64,000 nt of DNA from Pseudogulbenkiania ferrooxidans 2002 (GCF_000174355.1 NZ_ACIS01000006.1:108568-172567); one strand, 5' to 3'. Positions 53,923 to 62,989 are shown, counted from the first letter of the stretch. Numbers and translations: made by a program. Notes: generated by a model not told the origin, from the letters alone.

Positions 53923-54711
53923 ATGAATCCGGCATTGTGGATCAGTAAAACCGGCATCCAGGCGCAAGACGCGCGCCTGGGCGCCATCGCCAACAACCTG
54001 GCCAACGTCAACACGGTCGGCTTCAAGCGCGACCGCATGGTGTTCGAGGACCTGTTCTACCAGGTCGAACGCCAGCCCGGCGCCCGCGTCGACGCCAACA
54101 ACGCCTCGCCGTCCGGGGTGCAGCTGGGCAACGGCACGCGCCTCCTGGGCACGCAGAAGGTGTTCACCAGCGGCAGCATCACCACCACCGGCCAGGCGCT
54201 GGACGTGGCCATCGTCGGCCAGGGTTTCCTGCAGGTGCAGATGTCCAACGGCGAAACCGGCTATACCCGCGCCGGCCAGCTGCAGGTCAACTCCGACGGC
54301 CAGCTGGTGAACGCGCAGGGCCTGCCCATCGTGCCCGCCATCACCGTGCCGGCCACGGCGACCTCGGTCAGCATCGGCGAAACCGGCACGGTGTCGATCA
54401 CCCAGTCCGGCTCCACCGCGCAGACCGAGATCGGCCAGCTGACGCTGGCCAACTTCGTCAACCCCACCGGCTTGCTGGCGCTGGGCGACAACCTGTTCCA
54501 GGAAACCACCGCCAGCGGCACGCCCACCGTCGGCAATCCCGGCAGCGACGCGCTGGGCAAGCTCAAGCAGGGCGCGCTGGAGGGCTCCAACGTGCAGGTG
54601 GTGGAAGAGATGGTGGACATGATCGCGGCGCAGCGCACCTACGAGATGAACACCAAGGTGCTGTCCGCCGCCGACAACATGATGCAGTACCTGGCGCAGT
54701 CGGTGCGATGA
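53923..54711 (+). CDS. flgG: Flagellar distal rod protein FlgG (lateral system)
   Basis: 262 residues, the standard FlgG length. Conserved stretches are [40 protein letters not shown], the FlgG-specific insertion ([11 protein letters not shown]...[10 protein letters not shown]), and [20 protein letters not shown]. Confidence 0.96.
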   Translation: MNPALWISKTGIQAQDARLGAIANNLANVNTVGFKRDRMVFEDLFYQVERQPGARVDANNASPSGVQLGNGTRLLGTQKVFTSGSITTTGQALDVAIVGQGFLQVQMSNGETGYTRAGQLQVNSDGQLVNAQGLPIVPAITVPATATSVSIGETGTVSITQSGSTAQTEIGQLTLANFVNPTGLLALGDNLFQETTASGTPTVGNPGSDALGKLKQGALEGSNVQVVEEMVDMIAAQRTYEMNTKVLSAADNMMQYLAQSVR

Positions 54712-55355
54712 AGCGGACGGCGCTCGTACTGGCCACGCTGCTGCTGGCCGGCTGCACCCAGACCCTGCCGCCGCCGCGCGCCGAGTTCGAGCCGCCGCTG
54801 CCGCCGAAGTCGGCGGCGCGCGGCGTGGGCGGCGGCGTGTACACCGCCGGCGGCGCCTGGTCGCTGGTCACCGACAGCCGCGCCTACCGCGTTGGCGACG
54901 CCCTGACCGTGGTGCTGGAAGAAACCACCCAGGCCAGCAAGAAGGCCGGCGCCCTGCTCGACAAGAAGTCGGGCGCCAGCATCCAGCCCACCATCCTCGG
55001 CAGCAAGACCATCAACACCAAGGTTGGCATCGACGCCGACCGCACCTTCGACGGCTCGTCATCGTCCACCCAGCAGAATGCCTTGTCCGGCGCGCTCAGC
55101 GTGATCGTGCACCAGGTGCTGCCCAACGGCCTGCTGCTGGTGAAGGGCGAGAAGCAGCTCACCCTGAACCAGGGCGAGGAGTACCTGCAGCTGGCGGGCT
55201 ACGTCCGCGTCGACGACATCGATACCGACAACCGCGTGTCGTCGCAGCGCATCGCCAACGCCCGCATCGCCTACTCCGGCCGGGGCGTCCTGAGCGACGC
55301 CAACGCCCCGGGCTGGCTGACGCGCTTCTTCACCAGCCCATGGATGCCGTTCTGA
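54708..55355 (+). CDS. flgH: Flagellar L-ring lipoprotein FlgH (lateral system)
   Basis: 215 residues. Signal peptide with lipobox LAGC (Cys about 16); [40 protein letters not shown] and [20 protein letters not shown] are conserved. Outer-membrane bushing of the rod. ATGA overlap with flgG. Confidence 0.95.
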   Translation: MKRTALVLATLLLAGCTQTLPPPRAEFEPPLPPKSAARGVGGGVYTAGGAWSLVTDSRAYRVGDALTVVLEETTQASKKAGALLDKKSGASIQPTILGSKTINTKVGIDADRTFDGSSSSTQQNALSGALSVIVHQVLPNGLLLVKGEKQLTLNQGEEYLQLAGYVRVDDIDTDNRVSSQRIANARIAYSGRGVLSDANAPGWLTRFFTSPWMPF

Positions 55356-55363
55356 GAGACCTC

Positions 55364-56470
55364 ATGCCCTACCGTTACCTTTCCCGCCTGATGCTGGTGC
55401 TGGTGGCCGGCCTGTTGCCGCTCAACGCCGGCGCCCAGCTGCTGCGCAACCTGGTCAGCGTCGAAGGCATCCGCGAAAACCAGCTGATCGGCTACGGCAT
55501 CGTGGTCGGCCTGGACGGCACCGGCGACAACTCGCAGGTGAAATTCTCCGGCCAGTCGGTGAGTAACCTGCTCAAGCAGTTCGGCATCAAGCAGCCCGAG
55601 GGCAGCAGCACCAAGGTCAAGAACGTGGCGGCGGTGATGGTCAGCGCCAGCCTGCCGCCCGGTTACCGGCACGGCCAGACCATCGACGTCACGGTGTCGT
55701 CGCTGGGCGACGCCAAGAGCCTGCGCGGCGGCACGCTGCTGCTGACGCCGTTGCGCGCCGCCGACGGCGAGGTGTACGCGCTGGCGCAGGGCAACCTGGT
55801 GATCGGCGGCCTGTCGGCGCAGGGCAAGAGCGGCTCCAGCGTCACGGTGAACACCCCGACCTCGGGGCGCATCCCCAACGGCGCCTCGATCGAGCGCGAA
55901 ATCCCGTCCGACTTCGAGAGCGGGCCGTCGGTGCGCCTGAGCCTCAAGCGCCCCAATTTCGAGACCGCCACCAACATCGTCAACACCATCAACCAGCACT
56001 ACGGTCGCATCGCCAGCACGCGCGACGCCACCTCGGTCGAGGTGCTGGCGCCGCCGGACCCGACCGCGCGCGTGGCCTTCGTCGCCCGGCTGGAGAAGCT
56101 CAACATCGGGGTGGGCGAGGAGACGCCGCGCGTGATATTCAATTCGCGCACCGGCACCGTGGTGATCAGCCAGGGGGTGACGGTACGCCCCGCCGCGGTG
56201 TCGCACGGCAACCTGCGCGTGGTGATCGCCGAGAGCTCGCAGGTGAGCCAGCCCAACCCGTTCGGCAAGGGCAACACCGTGGTCACGCCGCAATCGGACG
56301 TCAGCGTGCAGCAGGACCAGGGCCGCATGTTCAAGTGGCCGGCGGGCGCCAAGCTGCAAACCATCATCGACACCATCAACAGCACCGGCGCCACGCCGGA
56401 CGACATCATGGCCATCCTGCAGGCGCTGGATCAGGCCGGTGCGCTGGATGGCGAGCTGGTGGTGATCTGA
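55364..56470 (+). CDS. flgI: Flagellar P-ring protein FlgI (lateral system)
   Basis: 368 residues from [20 protein letters not shown], which reads as a signal peptide ending AGA; an ATG 8 codons earlier lies within flg[52 protein letters not shown] and the C-terminal [20 protein letters not shown] are family hallmarks. It forms the periplasmic ring in peptidoglycan. Confidence 0.95.
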   Translation: MPYRYLSRLMLVLVAGLLPLNAGAQLLRNLVSVEGIRENQLIGYGIVVGLDGTGDNSQVKFSGQSVSNLLKQFGIKQPEGSSTKVKNVAAVMVSASLPPGYRHGQTIDVTVSSLGDAKSLRGGTLLLTPLRAADGEVYALAQGNLVIGGLSAQGKSGSSVTVNTPTSGRIPNGASIEREIPSDFESGPSVRLSLKRPNFETATNIVNTINQHYGRIASTRDATSVEVLAPPDPTARVAFVARLEKLNIGVGEETPRVIFNSRTGTVVISQGVTVRPAAVSHGNLRVVIAESSQVSQPNPFGKGNTVVTPQSDVSVQQDQGRMFKWPAGAKLQTIIDTINSTGATPDDIMAILQALDQAGALDGELVVI

Positions 56471-56482
56471 GGAGGTGCGAGC

Positions 56483-56935
56483 ATGCTGAACACCGACGTG
56501 AAGCAGGCCGGCAGCGGCGCCGAGGGTTCTTCGGCCAACCTCGAGACCTCGGTGCAGCCGCCCTCGGCCGAGTACCGCAAGAAGGCAGGCAAGGCCGCCG
56601 AAGAATTCGAGGCGCTGTTCGTCCGCGAAATGCTGGGGCAGATGCGCAAGACCACGCGCTCCATGGCCGGCGAGGACAGCATCTTCGCCCAGTCCATCAA
56701 CAGCGACCTGCTCGACTTCGCCGACACCGCGGTGGCCGGCCAGATCGCCCGGCAACGCGTGTTCGGCATCGCCAACGTCATCCTGGCGCAGCTGCTGCCC
56801 GGCGCAACGGTCAATGGCAATAATGCGCTTAAGGAAAACGCCGGCGGGGTCGCCTCTGTTTCCCAGAAGGCGCTCGAGACGGGCGCCGGCCTGGCCGCCT
56901 TCGCCACGCCGTTTTTTCCACTGAACCACAGATAG
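56483..56935 (+). CDS. flgJ: FlgJ N-terminal rod-cap protein, without muramidase domain (lateral system)
   Basis: 150 residues, corresponding only to the N-terminal half of enterobacterial FlgJ (about 310 residues). KAAEEFEALFVREMLGQMRK, and the C-terminal helical region TAVAGQIARQRVFGIANVIL, match the rod-scaffold part. The muramidase activity seems to be supplied by the separate gene at 48721. GGAGGTG precedes the ATG. Confidence 0.88.
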   Translation: MLNTDVKQAGSGAEGSSANLETSVQPPSAEYRKKAGKAAEEFEALFVREMLGQMRKTTRSMAGEDSIFAQSINSDLLDFADTAVAGQIARQRVFGIANVILAQLLPGATVNGNNALKENAGGVASVSQKALETGAGLAAFATPFFPLNHR

Positions 56936-56945
56936 CCAGCCCGCC

Positions 56946-58319
56946 ATGCGCATGATCCAGAACGCGCTGTCCGGCGCGATCGCCGCCCAGGCCGCGCTCA
57001 ACACGGTCAGCCAGAACCTTTCCAACGAAATGACCCCCGGCTATTCGCGCCAGGGCGTGCTGCTGTCGACCCTGGTGCCGGGCGCGGGCGACCGCCTCGG
57101 TGCCGGCATGGGCGTCGACGTCACCGCCATCCGCCGCTTCAGCGACAGCTACAAGAACCTGCAGATGTGGCAGGCGGCGGCGGGGCAGGGCGAGCTGGCG
57201 GCGGCGCAGCCGTACTTCGCCCAGCTGGAGCAGGTCATGGGCAGCGATGGCACCAGCCTGTCGGGCGGCCTCGACAAGTTCTACAGCGCGCTCAACGCCG
57301 CCAGCGTCGAGCCCAGTTCGGTGCCCTTGCGCCAGCAGGTGATCAGCGAGGCCGACGCGCTGGCGCGTCGCTTCAACAATCTCAACGGTGTGTTCGCCAC
57401 GCAGCAGGCCTCGCTCAACGAGCAGCGCAGCGCCACGCTGGCGCAGATCAATACCATCACCCAGTCCATCGCCGCACTCAACGGCAAGGTGGCGGAGGCC
57501 GACGCGGTCGGCACCAACGCCTCCGGGCTGCTCGACGAGCGCGACCGCCAGATCGACGCGCTGGCCGCGCTGGTCGACGTGCGCGTCAGCCAGCAGCCGG
57601 ACGGCAGCCTCAGCGTCACGCTGCGCGGCGGGCAGCCGCTGGTGATCGGCAATACCGCCGCCACGCTCGCCGCGCAGGGCAACGTCAACGGCACGCAGAC
57701 CATGACGCTGCAGTTCGCCAAGGAGCGCTTCACGCTGCCCAACGACAACCTGGGCGGCCAGCTGGGCGGGCTCAACCAGTACCAGAGCGCGGTGCTGCAG
57801 CCGATGACCGACGCGGTACGCACCCTGGCCGGCGAACTGGCGACGCGCACCAACGCCCAGCTTGCCAGCGGTTTCGACCTCAACGGCCAAGCCGGCGCGG
57901 CGCTGTTCGTCTTCGATGCGGCCAGCACCAGCGGCATGCTCCAGGTCAGCGCCATCCAGGCCGACCAGCTGGGCTTCTCCAGCGATCCCGCCAAGCCCGC
58001 CAACAGCGACAACCTGCTGGCGCTGATCGCCATCAAGGACCAGAGCATCGCCATGACCGGGCTCGGCAACGTCACCATCAGCGATGCCTACGCCCAGCTC
58101 ACCGGCCACCTCGCCATCGACAGCCAGCAGAACAAGGCCGGGCTGGAGACCGCCTCGGTAGTGCGCGGCGAGGCCGAGAAGAACTGGAAGTCGACCAGCG
58201 GCGTCAACAGCGATGAAGAAGCGATCAACCTGGTCGAGTTCCAGAAGATGTACCAGGCCAACATGAAAGTCATCGCCGTCGCCAACCAGCTGTTCGACAG
58301 CACCCTGGCGATTTTCTGA
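56946..58319 (+). CDS. flgK: Hook-filament junction protein FlgK (lateral system)
   Basis: 457 residues. N-terminal MIQNALSGAIAAQAALNTVS, QNLSNEMTPGYSRQGVLLST, and C-terminal GVNSDEEAINLVEFQKMYQA with NMKVIAVANQLFDSTLAIF are HAP1 signatures. It is shorter than enterobacterial FlgK (about 545) because the central domain is reduced. Confidence 0.95.
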   Translation: MRMIQNALSGAIAAQAALNTVSQNLSNEMTPGYSRQGVLLSTLVPGAGDRLGAGMGVDVTAIRRFSDSYKNLQMWQAAAGQGELAAAQPYFAQLEQVMGSDGTSLSGGLDKFYSALNAASVEPSSVPLRQQVISEADALARRFNNLNGVFATQQASLNEQRSATLAQINTITQSIAALNGKVAEADAVGTNASGLLDERDRQIDALAALVDVRVSQQPDGSLSVTLRGGQPLVIGNTAATLAAQGNVNGTQTMTLQFAKERFTLPNDNLGGQLGGLNQYQSAVLQPMTDAVRTLAGELATRTNAQLASGFDLNGQAGAALFVFDAASTSGMLQVSAIQADQLGFSSDPAKPANSDNLLALIAIKDQSIAMTGLGNVTISDAYAQLTGHLAIDSQQNKAGLETASVVRGEAEKNWKSTSGVNSDEEAINLVEFQKMYQANMKVIAVANQLFDSTLAIF

Positions 58320-58329
58320 GGAAGCCACC

Positions 58330-59241
58330 ATGCGCGTAGCCAGTAACCAGTTCCAGGCCTCGATGAGCGCCGCCATGCAGTCGGCCAACAGCCGGCTCGC
58401 CGACCTGCAGCAACAGATGTCCTCCGGCGACCGCCTGCTGGTGCCGTCCGACGACCCGGTCGCCAGCGTGCGGCTGCTGCGCCTGCAGCGCGAAGAGGCG
58501 GCGCTGACCCAGTACCGCGACAACATCGCCGCGTTGCGCTCGCGGCTGTCGATGAACGAGTCCTACCTCGACGGCATGAGCAAGGACATGATGCAGGCGC
58601 GCGACCTGCTGGTGTGGGCCGCCGACGGCGGCAATACCGCGGACGACCTGCGCGCCATGTCGAGCTCGCTCGCCAACCTGCGCGACAGCCTGTTCTACGC
58701 CGCCAACACCAAGGACCAGGAAGGCCGCTACCTGTTCTCCGGCACCGCCAGCGCCACCCAGACCATCGCCGTCGACAACACGCAGCCCGCCGGCAGCCGC
58801 TACAGCTTCAGCGGCAACACCGACCGCCAGCAGGTGGTGATCGGGCACGGCGTCACCCAGCCCGCCAACGTCACGCTGGAAGACATGGCCGCCTTCCTCA
58901 ACCAGCTCGACCAGACCATCGACACCCTGCAAAGCCCGACGCTCGACCCGGGCAACCCGAGCGTGGGCCAGACCGTGCGCCAGACCCTCGACGGCACCGA
59001 TACCGCGCTCAAGGCCATCGGCGTCAAGATCGCCCAGCTGGGCGGGGCGCAGAATACCCTGCAGATGATGGACGACAACCACAGCAACGTCAGCCTGGCC
59101 AACCAGCAGAGCATCGCCAACCTCGGCAACCTCGACTACGCCGAGGCGTCGATCAACATGAACAGCTACCTGCTGGCGGTGCAGGCCAGCCAGAAAGCCT
59201 ACGGCAAGATCAGCGCGCTCAGCCTGTTCGACGTGATCTGA
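58330..59241 (+). CDS. flgL: Hook-filament junction protein FlgL (lateral system)
   Basis: 303 residues, flagellin-like ends: ANSRLADLQQQMSSGDRLLV, SDDPVASVRLLRLQREEAAL, and ANLGNLDYAEASINMNSYLL with AVQASQKAYGKISALSLFDV. HAP3, between FlgK and the filament. Confidence 0.95.
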   Translation: MRVASNQFQASMSAAMQSANSRLADLQQQMSSGDRLLVPSDDPVASVRLLRLQREEAALTQYRDNIAALRSRLSMNESYLDGMSKDMMQARDLLVWAADGGNTADDLRAMSSSLANLRDSLFYAANTKDQEGRYLFSGTASATQTIAVDNTQPAGSRYSFSGNTDRQQVVIGHGVTQPANVTLEDMAAFLNQLDQTIDTLQSPTLDPGNPSVGQTVRQTLDGTDTALKAIGVKIAQLGGAQNTLQMMDDNHSNVSLANQQSIANLGNLDYAEASINMNSYLLAVQASQKAYGKISALSLFDVI

Positions 59242-59254
59242 GGCCGCTTTCACC

Positions 59255-60292
59255 ATGAATTCCCTGATTTCCTCGCTGGACTCCACCAGCAGCCGCACGC
59301 GTCGCAACAGCCCCGGCGGCGTGCAGCCGGCGCCGGCGGCCACCGATCTGCGCAGCACGCCGCAAGCCCCGGCCGAATCGGCCGTGGCCGGCACCACGGC
59401 TGCCAGCGGCTGGCGCTACAGCAGCCAGCTCAACGAGCAGCTCACCGCCGCCCAGCGCGCCCTGGGCTTCGTCGACGGCCTGGCGGGCCAGCTGGAGCAG
59501 CTCAAGACCGACCTCAGCCAGCAGCTCGCCCAGCGCCGCATCGACCGGGAAGGGCTGGAGGCCCGCATCGGCCGCTTCGCCACCACCCTGGCGCAGCGCC
59601 ATGCCCAAAGCGGCGGCAGCGTCGACGGCAAGCTGCGTTTCCATCTGGCGGCCGACGCCCGGCAAGACTTCACCGTACGCGGCATGGACCTCGACAGCCT
59701 GCGCCGCGGGCCCGCGGAAACGCTGGCGCTGTTCAGCGGCGAGCGCGGCACCGCCGCGATGTCGTTCAACGTCGGCGGCGACGTCAGCGAAGACGAGATC
59801 ATGCGCCGCCTCAACCGCGCCCTGGCACCGTCAGGCATCCGCGCGGCCATCAACGACGACGGCCAGCTCGGCTTCTCGGTGGACGAGGCGGCCTGGCCGG
59901 CCATCCGCGACCGCCTCGCGGTACGCGGCGGCGGCGTCCGCTTCCCCTCCGGCCAGCCGCAGCGCGTCAAGACCGAGGCCGAACCGGAGCGGCTGGCAAC
60001 CGGCGAGTGGCAGGTGAACGACCATGCCCACGTGCGCCAGACCCTGCAGCGTGTGGTAAGCGCCCTGTCGCAGCTGCGCCAGGCACACAGTGCCATCGCC
60101 AGCGCCATCGACCAGGCGCGTGACGCCATCGACCAGCTGTCGCGCATGGGCGAGCAGAGCTGGGCGCAGGAGTTCGTGGCCGATTTCAACGCGCGCCTGA
60201 ACCAGGCCGGCGACTACCGCTCCTTCCTCGGCGTCATCCCGGCCCTGCTGGGCGTGAGCCGCTATCGCGTCGTCTCGCTGCTGGCGCTGTAA
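59255..60292 (+). CDS. Uncharacterised protein at the end of the lateral rod-hook operon
   Basis: 345 residues, not recognised. There is no signal peptide or membrane segment. Residues 1-60 are Ser/Pro/Ala-rich, like N-termini of proteins exported by type III systems; 60-115 form a helical heptad-like stretch (LNEQLTAAQRALGFVDGLAG, then LEQLKTDLSQQLAQRRIDRE); 125-235 look beta-rich, and EDEIMRRLNRALAPSGIRAA followed by NDDGQLGFSVDE recalls flagellin_IN repeats (a helix, then a short beta motif with D-D-G-x-L); 250-310 are helical again. It starts 13 bp after flgL with no terminator between. It may be an exported filament-associated or chaperone protein. The stop codon abuts repeat D. Confidence 0.7.
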   Translation: MNSLISSLDSTSSRTRRNSPGGVQPAPAATDLRSTPQAPAESAVAGTTAASGWRYSSQLNEQLTAAQRALGFVDGLAGQLEQLKTDLSQQLAQRRIDREGLEARIGRFATTLAQRHAQSGGSVDGKLRFHLAADARQDFTVRGMDLDSLRRGPAETLALFSGERGTAAMSFNVGGDVSEDEIMRRLNRALAPSGIRAAINDDGQLGFSVDEAAWPAIRDRLAVRGGGVRFPSGQPQRVKTEAEPERLATGEWQVNDHAHVRQTLQRVVSALSQLRQAHSAIASAIDQARDAIDQLSRMGEQSWAQEFVADFNARLNQAGDYRSFLGVIPALLGVSRYRVVSLLAL

Positions 60293-60293
60293 C

Positions 60294-60471
60294 AACCCGT
60301 TCACGATCTTTTTGTAGCGGCGGCCGCACCCGATCACACCGGCGGGGCCGGCAAACGGCCAACGACGTCGTTGGCAGGCTTGGCCTTGCAATGCCAAGGC
60401 CGGCGTCGTCCGCCTCCTATTAGGGCTGTTTGCCGGGGCCGCGCCGCTCATAAAAAGATCGTGAGCAGGCT
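60294..60471. repeat. Structured intergenic repeat D
   Basis: 178 bp starting one base after a stop codon. The inverted termini AACCCGTTCACGATCTTTTT and AAAAAGATCGTGAGCAGGCT match at 17 of 20 positions and share GTTCACGATCT with repeat B. The interior is unrelated to B and C, consisting of GC-rich palindromes including a perfect CCAACGAC-GTCGTTGG (60359-60374) and CTTGGC/GCCAAG (60379-60398). No CTGAG flank is present. It may double as a terminator for the flg operon. 60472-60622 holds nothing evident. Confidence 0.65.
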
Positions 60472-60622
60472 CTACGCGGAGCGCCGCCGCCGGCAAGGCT
60501 TGCAGGGTGGCGCGGTGCGTACCGGGATGATCCGCTCCCCAACCCGGGGCCGTTCGGAAGAAGCCAGACTGCTCCTGTCGCTGCCGCCCGGGTGGTTTGA
60601 GATAAAAATAATGCGAGATCGC

Positions 60623-60651
60623 TTGACGGGTGGATTTTCGTTCAATACAAT
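60623..60651 (+). promoter_or_regulatory. Sigma70 promoter of tRNA-Asn copy 2
   Basis: TTGACG, a 17-bp spacer, then TACAAT, ending 18 bp before the tRNA; the same architecture as copy 1, and the sequence just before the tRNA (AGATGT) is shared with it. Confidence 0.8.
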
Positions 60652-60669
60652 TGCTTTCTCTTTAGATGT

Positions 60670-60745
60670 TCCCTGATAGCTCAGTTGGTAGAGCGACGGA
60701 CTGTTAATCCGCAGGTCGCAGGTTCGAGCCCTGCTCGGGGAGCCA
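60670..60745 (+). tRNA. tRNA-Asn (GTT), copy 2
   Basis: Identical 76-nt sequence to the copy at 26125, same orientation. Its 3' half (60704-60745) is overlapped, antisense, by the end of a serine recombinase reading frame, so this gene is probably the attachment site of the element to the right. Confidence 0.97.
60704..60745. other. Probable attachment site (att) in the tRNA-Asn 3' half
   Basis: The 3' half of tRNA-Asn overlaps the integrase frame and leaves the tRNA intact, as when an element supplies the 3' end of its target gene. The matching direct repeat should lie at the far end of the element, outside the window. The exact core cannot be delimited here. Confidence 0.5.
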
Positions 60746-62293
60746 GAATTCAGTGCTGTGAACCACAGGTTCACGGCACTTTTCATTTGTGCCAACGATC
60801 CGTTCGGGTCGGTATTCCATCTCAACGTCAGCGCTGTTCAGCACGATGCGGTCAATAAACTGGCCCATCAGCAATCTCAGCTTTTTGTTGTCCGTAGTGC
60901 CTCTCAAGATGTTGACCATCGTTTCGGTAGCGATCCGAACCTGGTTCTCCGATATGTCGACCTCGGGCATTTCCTCGGACTCGATCACGGCCAGCTCATC
61001 CTGCAGGGCCTTGATGTTGGCGTTGATCTCACGCAGCCGCACGGTCAGATCGCCCAGGTTGGGTGCGTCTTTACCGTGCAGCTCGAGGATGTCGAAGAGA
61101 TTCTGACGGCGCTTGTTGGCTTCCTTGATGTGTCGCATCACGCCGGCGATCCGCCGATCACGATCTTCCTGCCAGTTGTTGGTGAGCTCGCGCACTTCGG
61201 CAATGACCTCACGCATGCGCTCAGGGGAGAGGATGCGTTGAATGATGGTGTCCATCATCCAGGAGTCGAATTGTCCAGCCGAGATTCGCCGGGGACGACA
61301 GCCACCACCTTTCTGCGACCGGCTGCAGTTGTAGTAGTGATAGATCTTGTTGCGGCCGTTGGCGCTTTCAGTCTGCATGGCGGCGCCACACTCACCACAC
61401 CGGAGAATGCCGGTAAACACAAAGGTGCTGTGCGGGCTGCCACCTTCGCCAGAAGGCGATCGCATCTTGAGTTCGTGCCGGACCCGCTCCGATTCCGCTT
61501 CGCTCACGATCGGCTCATGTGACTTGGTCATGATCCACTCGCTTTCCGGTTTATCCCGTCCGGTTTTTTTGTCCCGACGGTTGAATGCCACATAGCCCGC
61601 ATACGCCGGGTTTTTCAGCAGGTTGGTGATGTGGCCTTTCGTCCAGGTTCGGCCACGGTAGAGCAGGCCTCGCTCGTTCATGCTCATGGCGATCAGCTTG
61701 CAGCCAGATCCGGCAAAGAACATGTCGAACATTTCCCGCACCAGGATGGCCTCGTGCTCAAGGACCTGCAGGCGCCTCCGCTGGCCATCGGATACCACCT
61801 GGTATCCGAATGGGACCGTGCCGCCGTTCCAGAAACCGTCCCGGGCATTCTTGAGCATGGAGCGTCGAGTGTCGCGGGACACTTGCCGGCTGTAGTGCTC
61901 GTCCATGATCTCGAAGATCGATTCCGAGAACCAACCCTCGTCGGTTTCATTGTCAATGTTGACCGCGACATAAACCACCTTGGTGCCGCCACCCTCGAGC
62001 AGCTTTTTATGACTGGCGGCGTCGAGTTTATTCCTGGCAAAGCGGCTGGTATTCCAGACGATGAAATAGTCGATGTCGTATCCCTCGCAGAACTGGATGG
62101 CGTTCTGGAAGGCGGGCCGGTTTGCTGTTCGACCGGAGATACCATCGTCGCGGAATACTCGCAAAACAGTGGCGCCCAGCTCGGCGGCTTTCTTCTCGGC
62201 CTGCTCGATCTGGCTGTCGATCGAAATGCCCTCATCGGCCTGGCGACTGGTACTGACCCGGGCGTAGATGATCGCGGTCTTTTTCTTATTCAT
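60704..62293 (-). CDS. Large serine recombinase (integrase)
   Basis: 529 residues. The resolvase domain has the nucleophile serine in IIYARVSTSRQADEGISIDS (Ser14, with Arg12) and FRDDGISGRTANRPAF, then a recombinase domain (about 155-260), a zinc ribbon (GILRCGECGAAM ... YYNCSRSQKGGGC, about 300-345) and a C-terminal coiled coil (about 370-450). These are features of large serine integrases. The last 14 or so codons are antisense to the tRNA-Asn 3' half, so the end of the protein is set by the integration junction. The gene is next to and reads towards the tRNA, as expected of the integrase at an element end. Confidence 0.9.
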   Translation of the reverse strand: MNKKKTAIIYARVSTSRQADEGISIDSQIEQAEKKAAELGATVLRVFRDDGISGRTANRPAFQNAIQFCEGYDIDYFIVWNTSRFARNKLDAASHKKLLEGGGTKVVYVAVNIDNETDEGWFSESIFEIMDEHYSRQVSRDTRRSMLKNARDGFWNGGTVPFGYQVVSDGQRRRLQVLEHEAILVREMFDMFFAGSGCKLIAMSMNERGLLYRGRTWTKGHITNLLKNPAYAGYVAFNRRDKKTGRDKPESEWIMTKSHEPIVSEAESERVRHELKMRSPSGEGGSPHSTFVFTGILRCGECGAAMQTESANGRNKIYHYYNCSRSQKGGGCRPRRISAGQFDSWMMDTIIQRILSPERMREVIAEVRELTNNWQEDRDRRIAGVMRHIKEANKRRQNLFDILELHGKDAPNLGDLTVRLREINANIKALQDELAVIESEEMPEVDISENQVRIATETMVNILRGTTDNKKLRLLMGQFIDRIVLNSADVEMEYRPERIVGTNEKCREPVVHSTEFWLPEQGSNLRPAD

Positions 62294-62302
62294 GTTCTGA
62301 TT

Positions 62303-62797
62303 TTATTTGTTATTGATGATGTGGCTTATGCGACTTGGTTCGAGTTTTTCACATAGTCCTTCGACCAGGCGGTAATGAATCTCCTTCGGGCTGAGCCCGG
62401 CCTTGGCCAGTTGTTTGATGTATAGGTTGCGCTGGAACATCTGGTAAGACTTGTACCGGCGCAGGTTGATCTCGAGGTTCCCCTTCGGGTGCTGAAACTG
62501 TTCCTCGGCGTCCAGGATGCGCCACATGGCCAGGAAGGCGTCCATGCCTATCTCGGCGGCGACGCGCTGCCAGGTGGCGTTCATGCCCATCAGGCGCAAA
62601 TGATCCAAGCGCGGATCGCGCGCGAAATTTTTTTGGGAAGCCCCTACCTGAAGTTGAGAAGAGGTGCAGACATCCAGGTACCCACCCCCCTGCCGGGTGG
62701 TGGTCGGATGGCCTTGCCGACCCCCCACCCCTAGCGGGGCGGAGAGGCCGACAGGGACACTCCTTGCAATTCCCATCACACCACTTCGCTTTTCCAT
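62303..62797 (-). CDS. Small uncharacterised protein between two recombinase genes
   Basis: About 164 residues from an ATG at 62797 preceded by AAGGGGG; a shorter start at 62590 (about 95 residues) lacks a ribosome site. The first 60 residues are Gly/Arg-rich and of doubtful conservation; the convincing part is the C-terminal 95 (AAEIGMDAFLAMWRILDAEE, then FQRNLYIKQLAKAGLSPKEI), ending in a helix-turn-helix-like segment with LEPSRISHIINNK. It could be a DNA-binding accessory (directionality) factor. It sits 9 bp before the serine recombinase start, suggesting an operon. Confidence 0.5.
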   Translation of the reverse strand: MEKRSGVMGIARSVPVGLSAPLGVGGRQGHPTTTRQGGGYLDVCTSSQLQVGASQKNFARDPRLDHLRLMGMNATWQRVAAEIGMDAFLAMWRILDAEEQFQHPKGNLEINLRRYKSYQMFQRNLYIKQLAKAGLSPKEIHYRLVEGLCEKLEPSRISHIINNK

Positions 62798-62989
62798 ACC
62801 GTTTACCCCCTTGTGATGCCCGTCCCGTCGTTGGGTGACTTCGCTTTTTGACAGAAGGCGAAGTGGAGACAGGTGCAGTCTGATTTCTGATTTAGCCCGT
62901 TCTGAAGGTGACTTTGCGAAACCGCTGCACGTCCCTCTCGACGGCGTGTCTACCCTGCAAGTTAATTCCTGCACTATGGCTTGTAAGAA

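Noticed and set aside
51151..53967. Very long open frame (938 codons) on the minus strand opposite flgD-flgE-flgF
   Set aside because: It is the mirror of three well-conserved genes; the translation is His/Arg/Gln-rich low complexity typical of antisense frames in GC-rich DNA.
60472..60825. 117-codon minus-strand frame containing GSPSRARTCDLRINSPSLYQ
   Set aside because: This peptide is the well-known antisense translation of a tRNA gene, here tRNA-Asn, not a protein.
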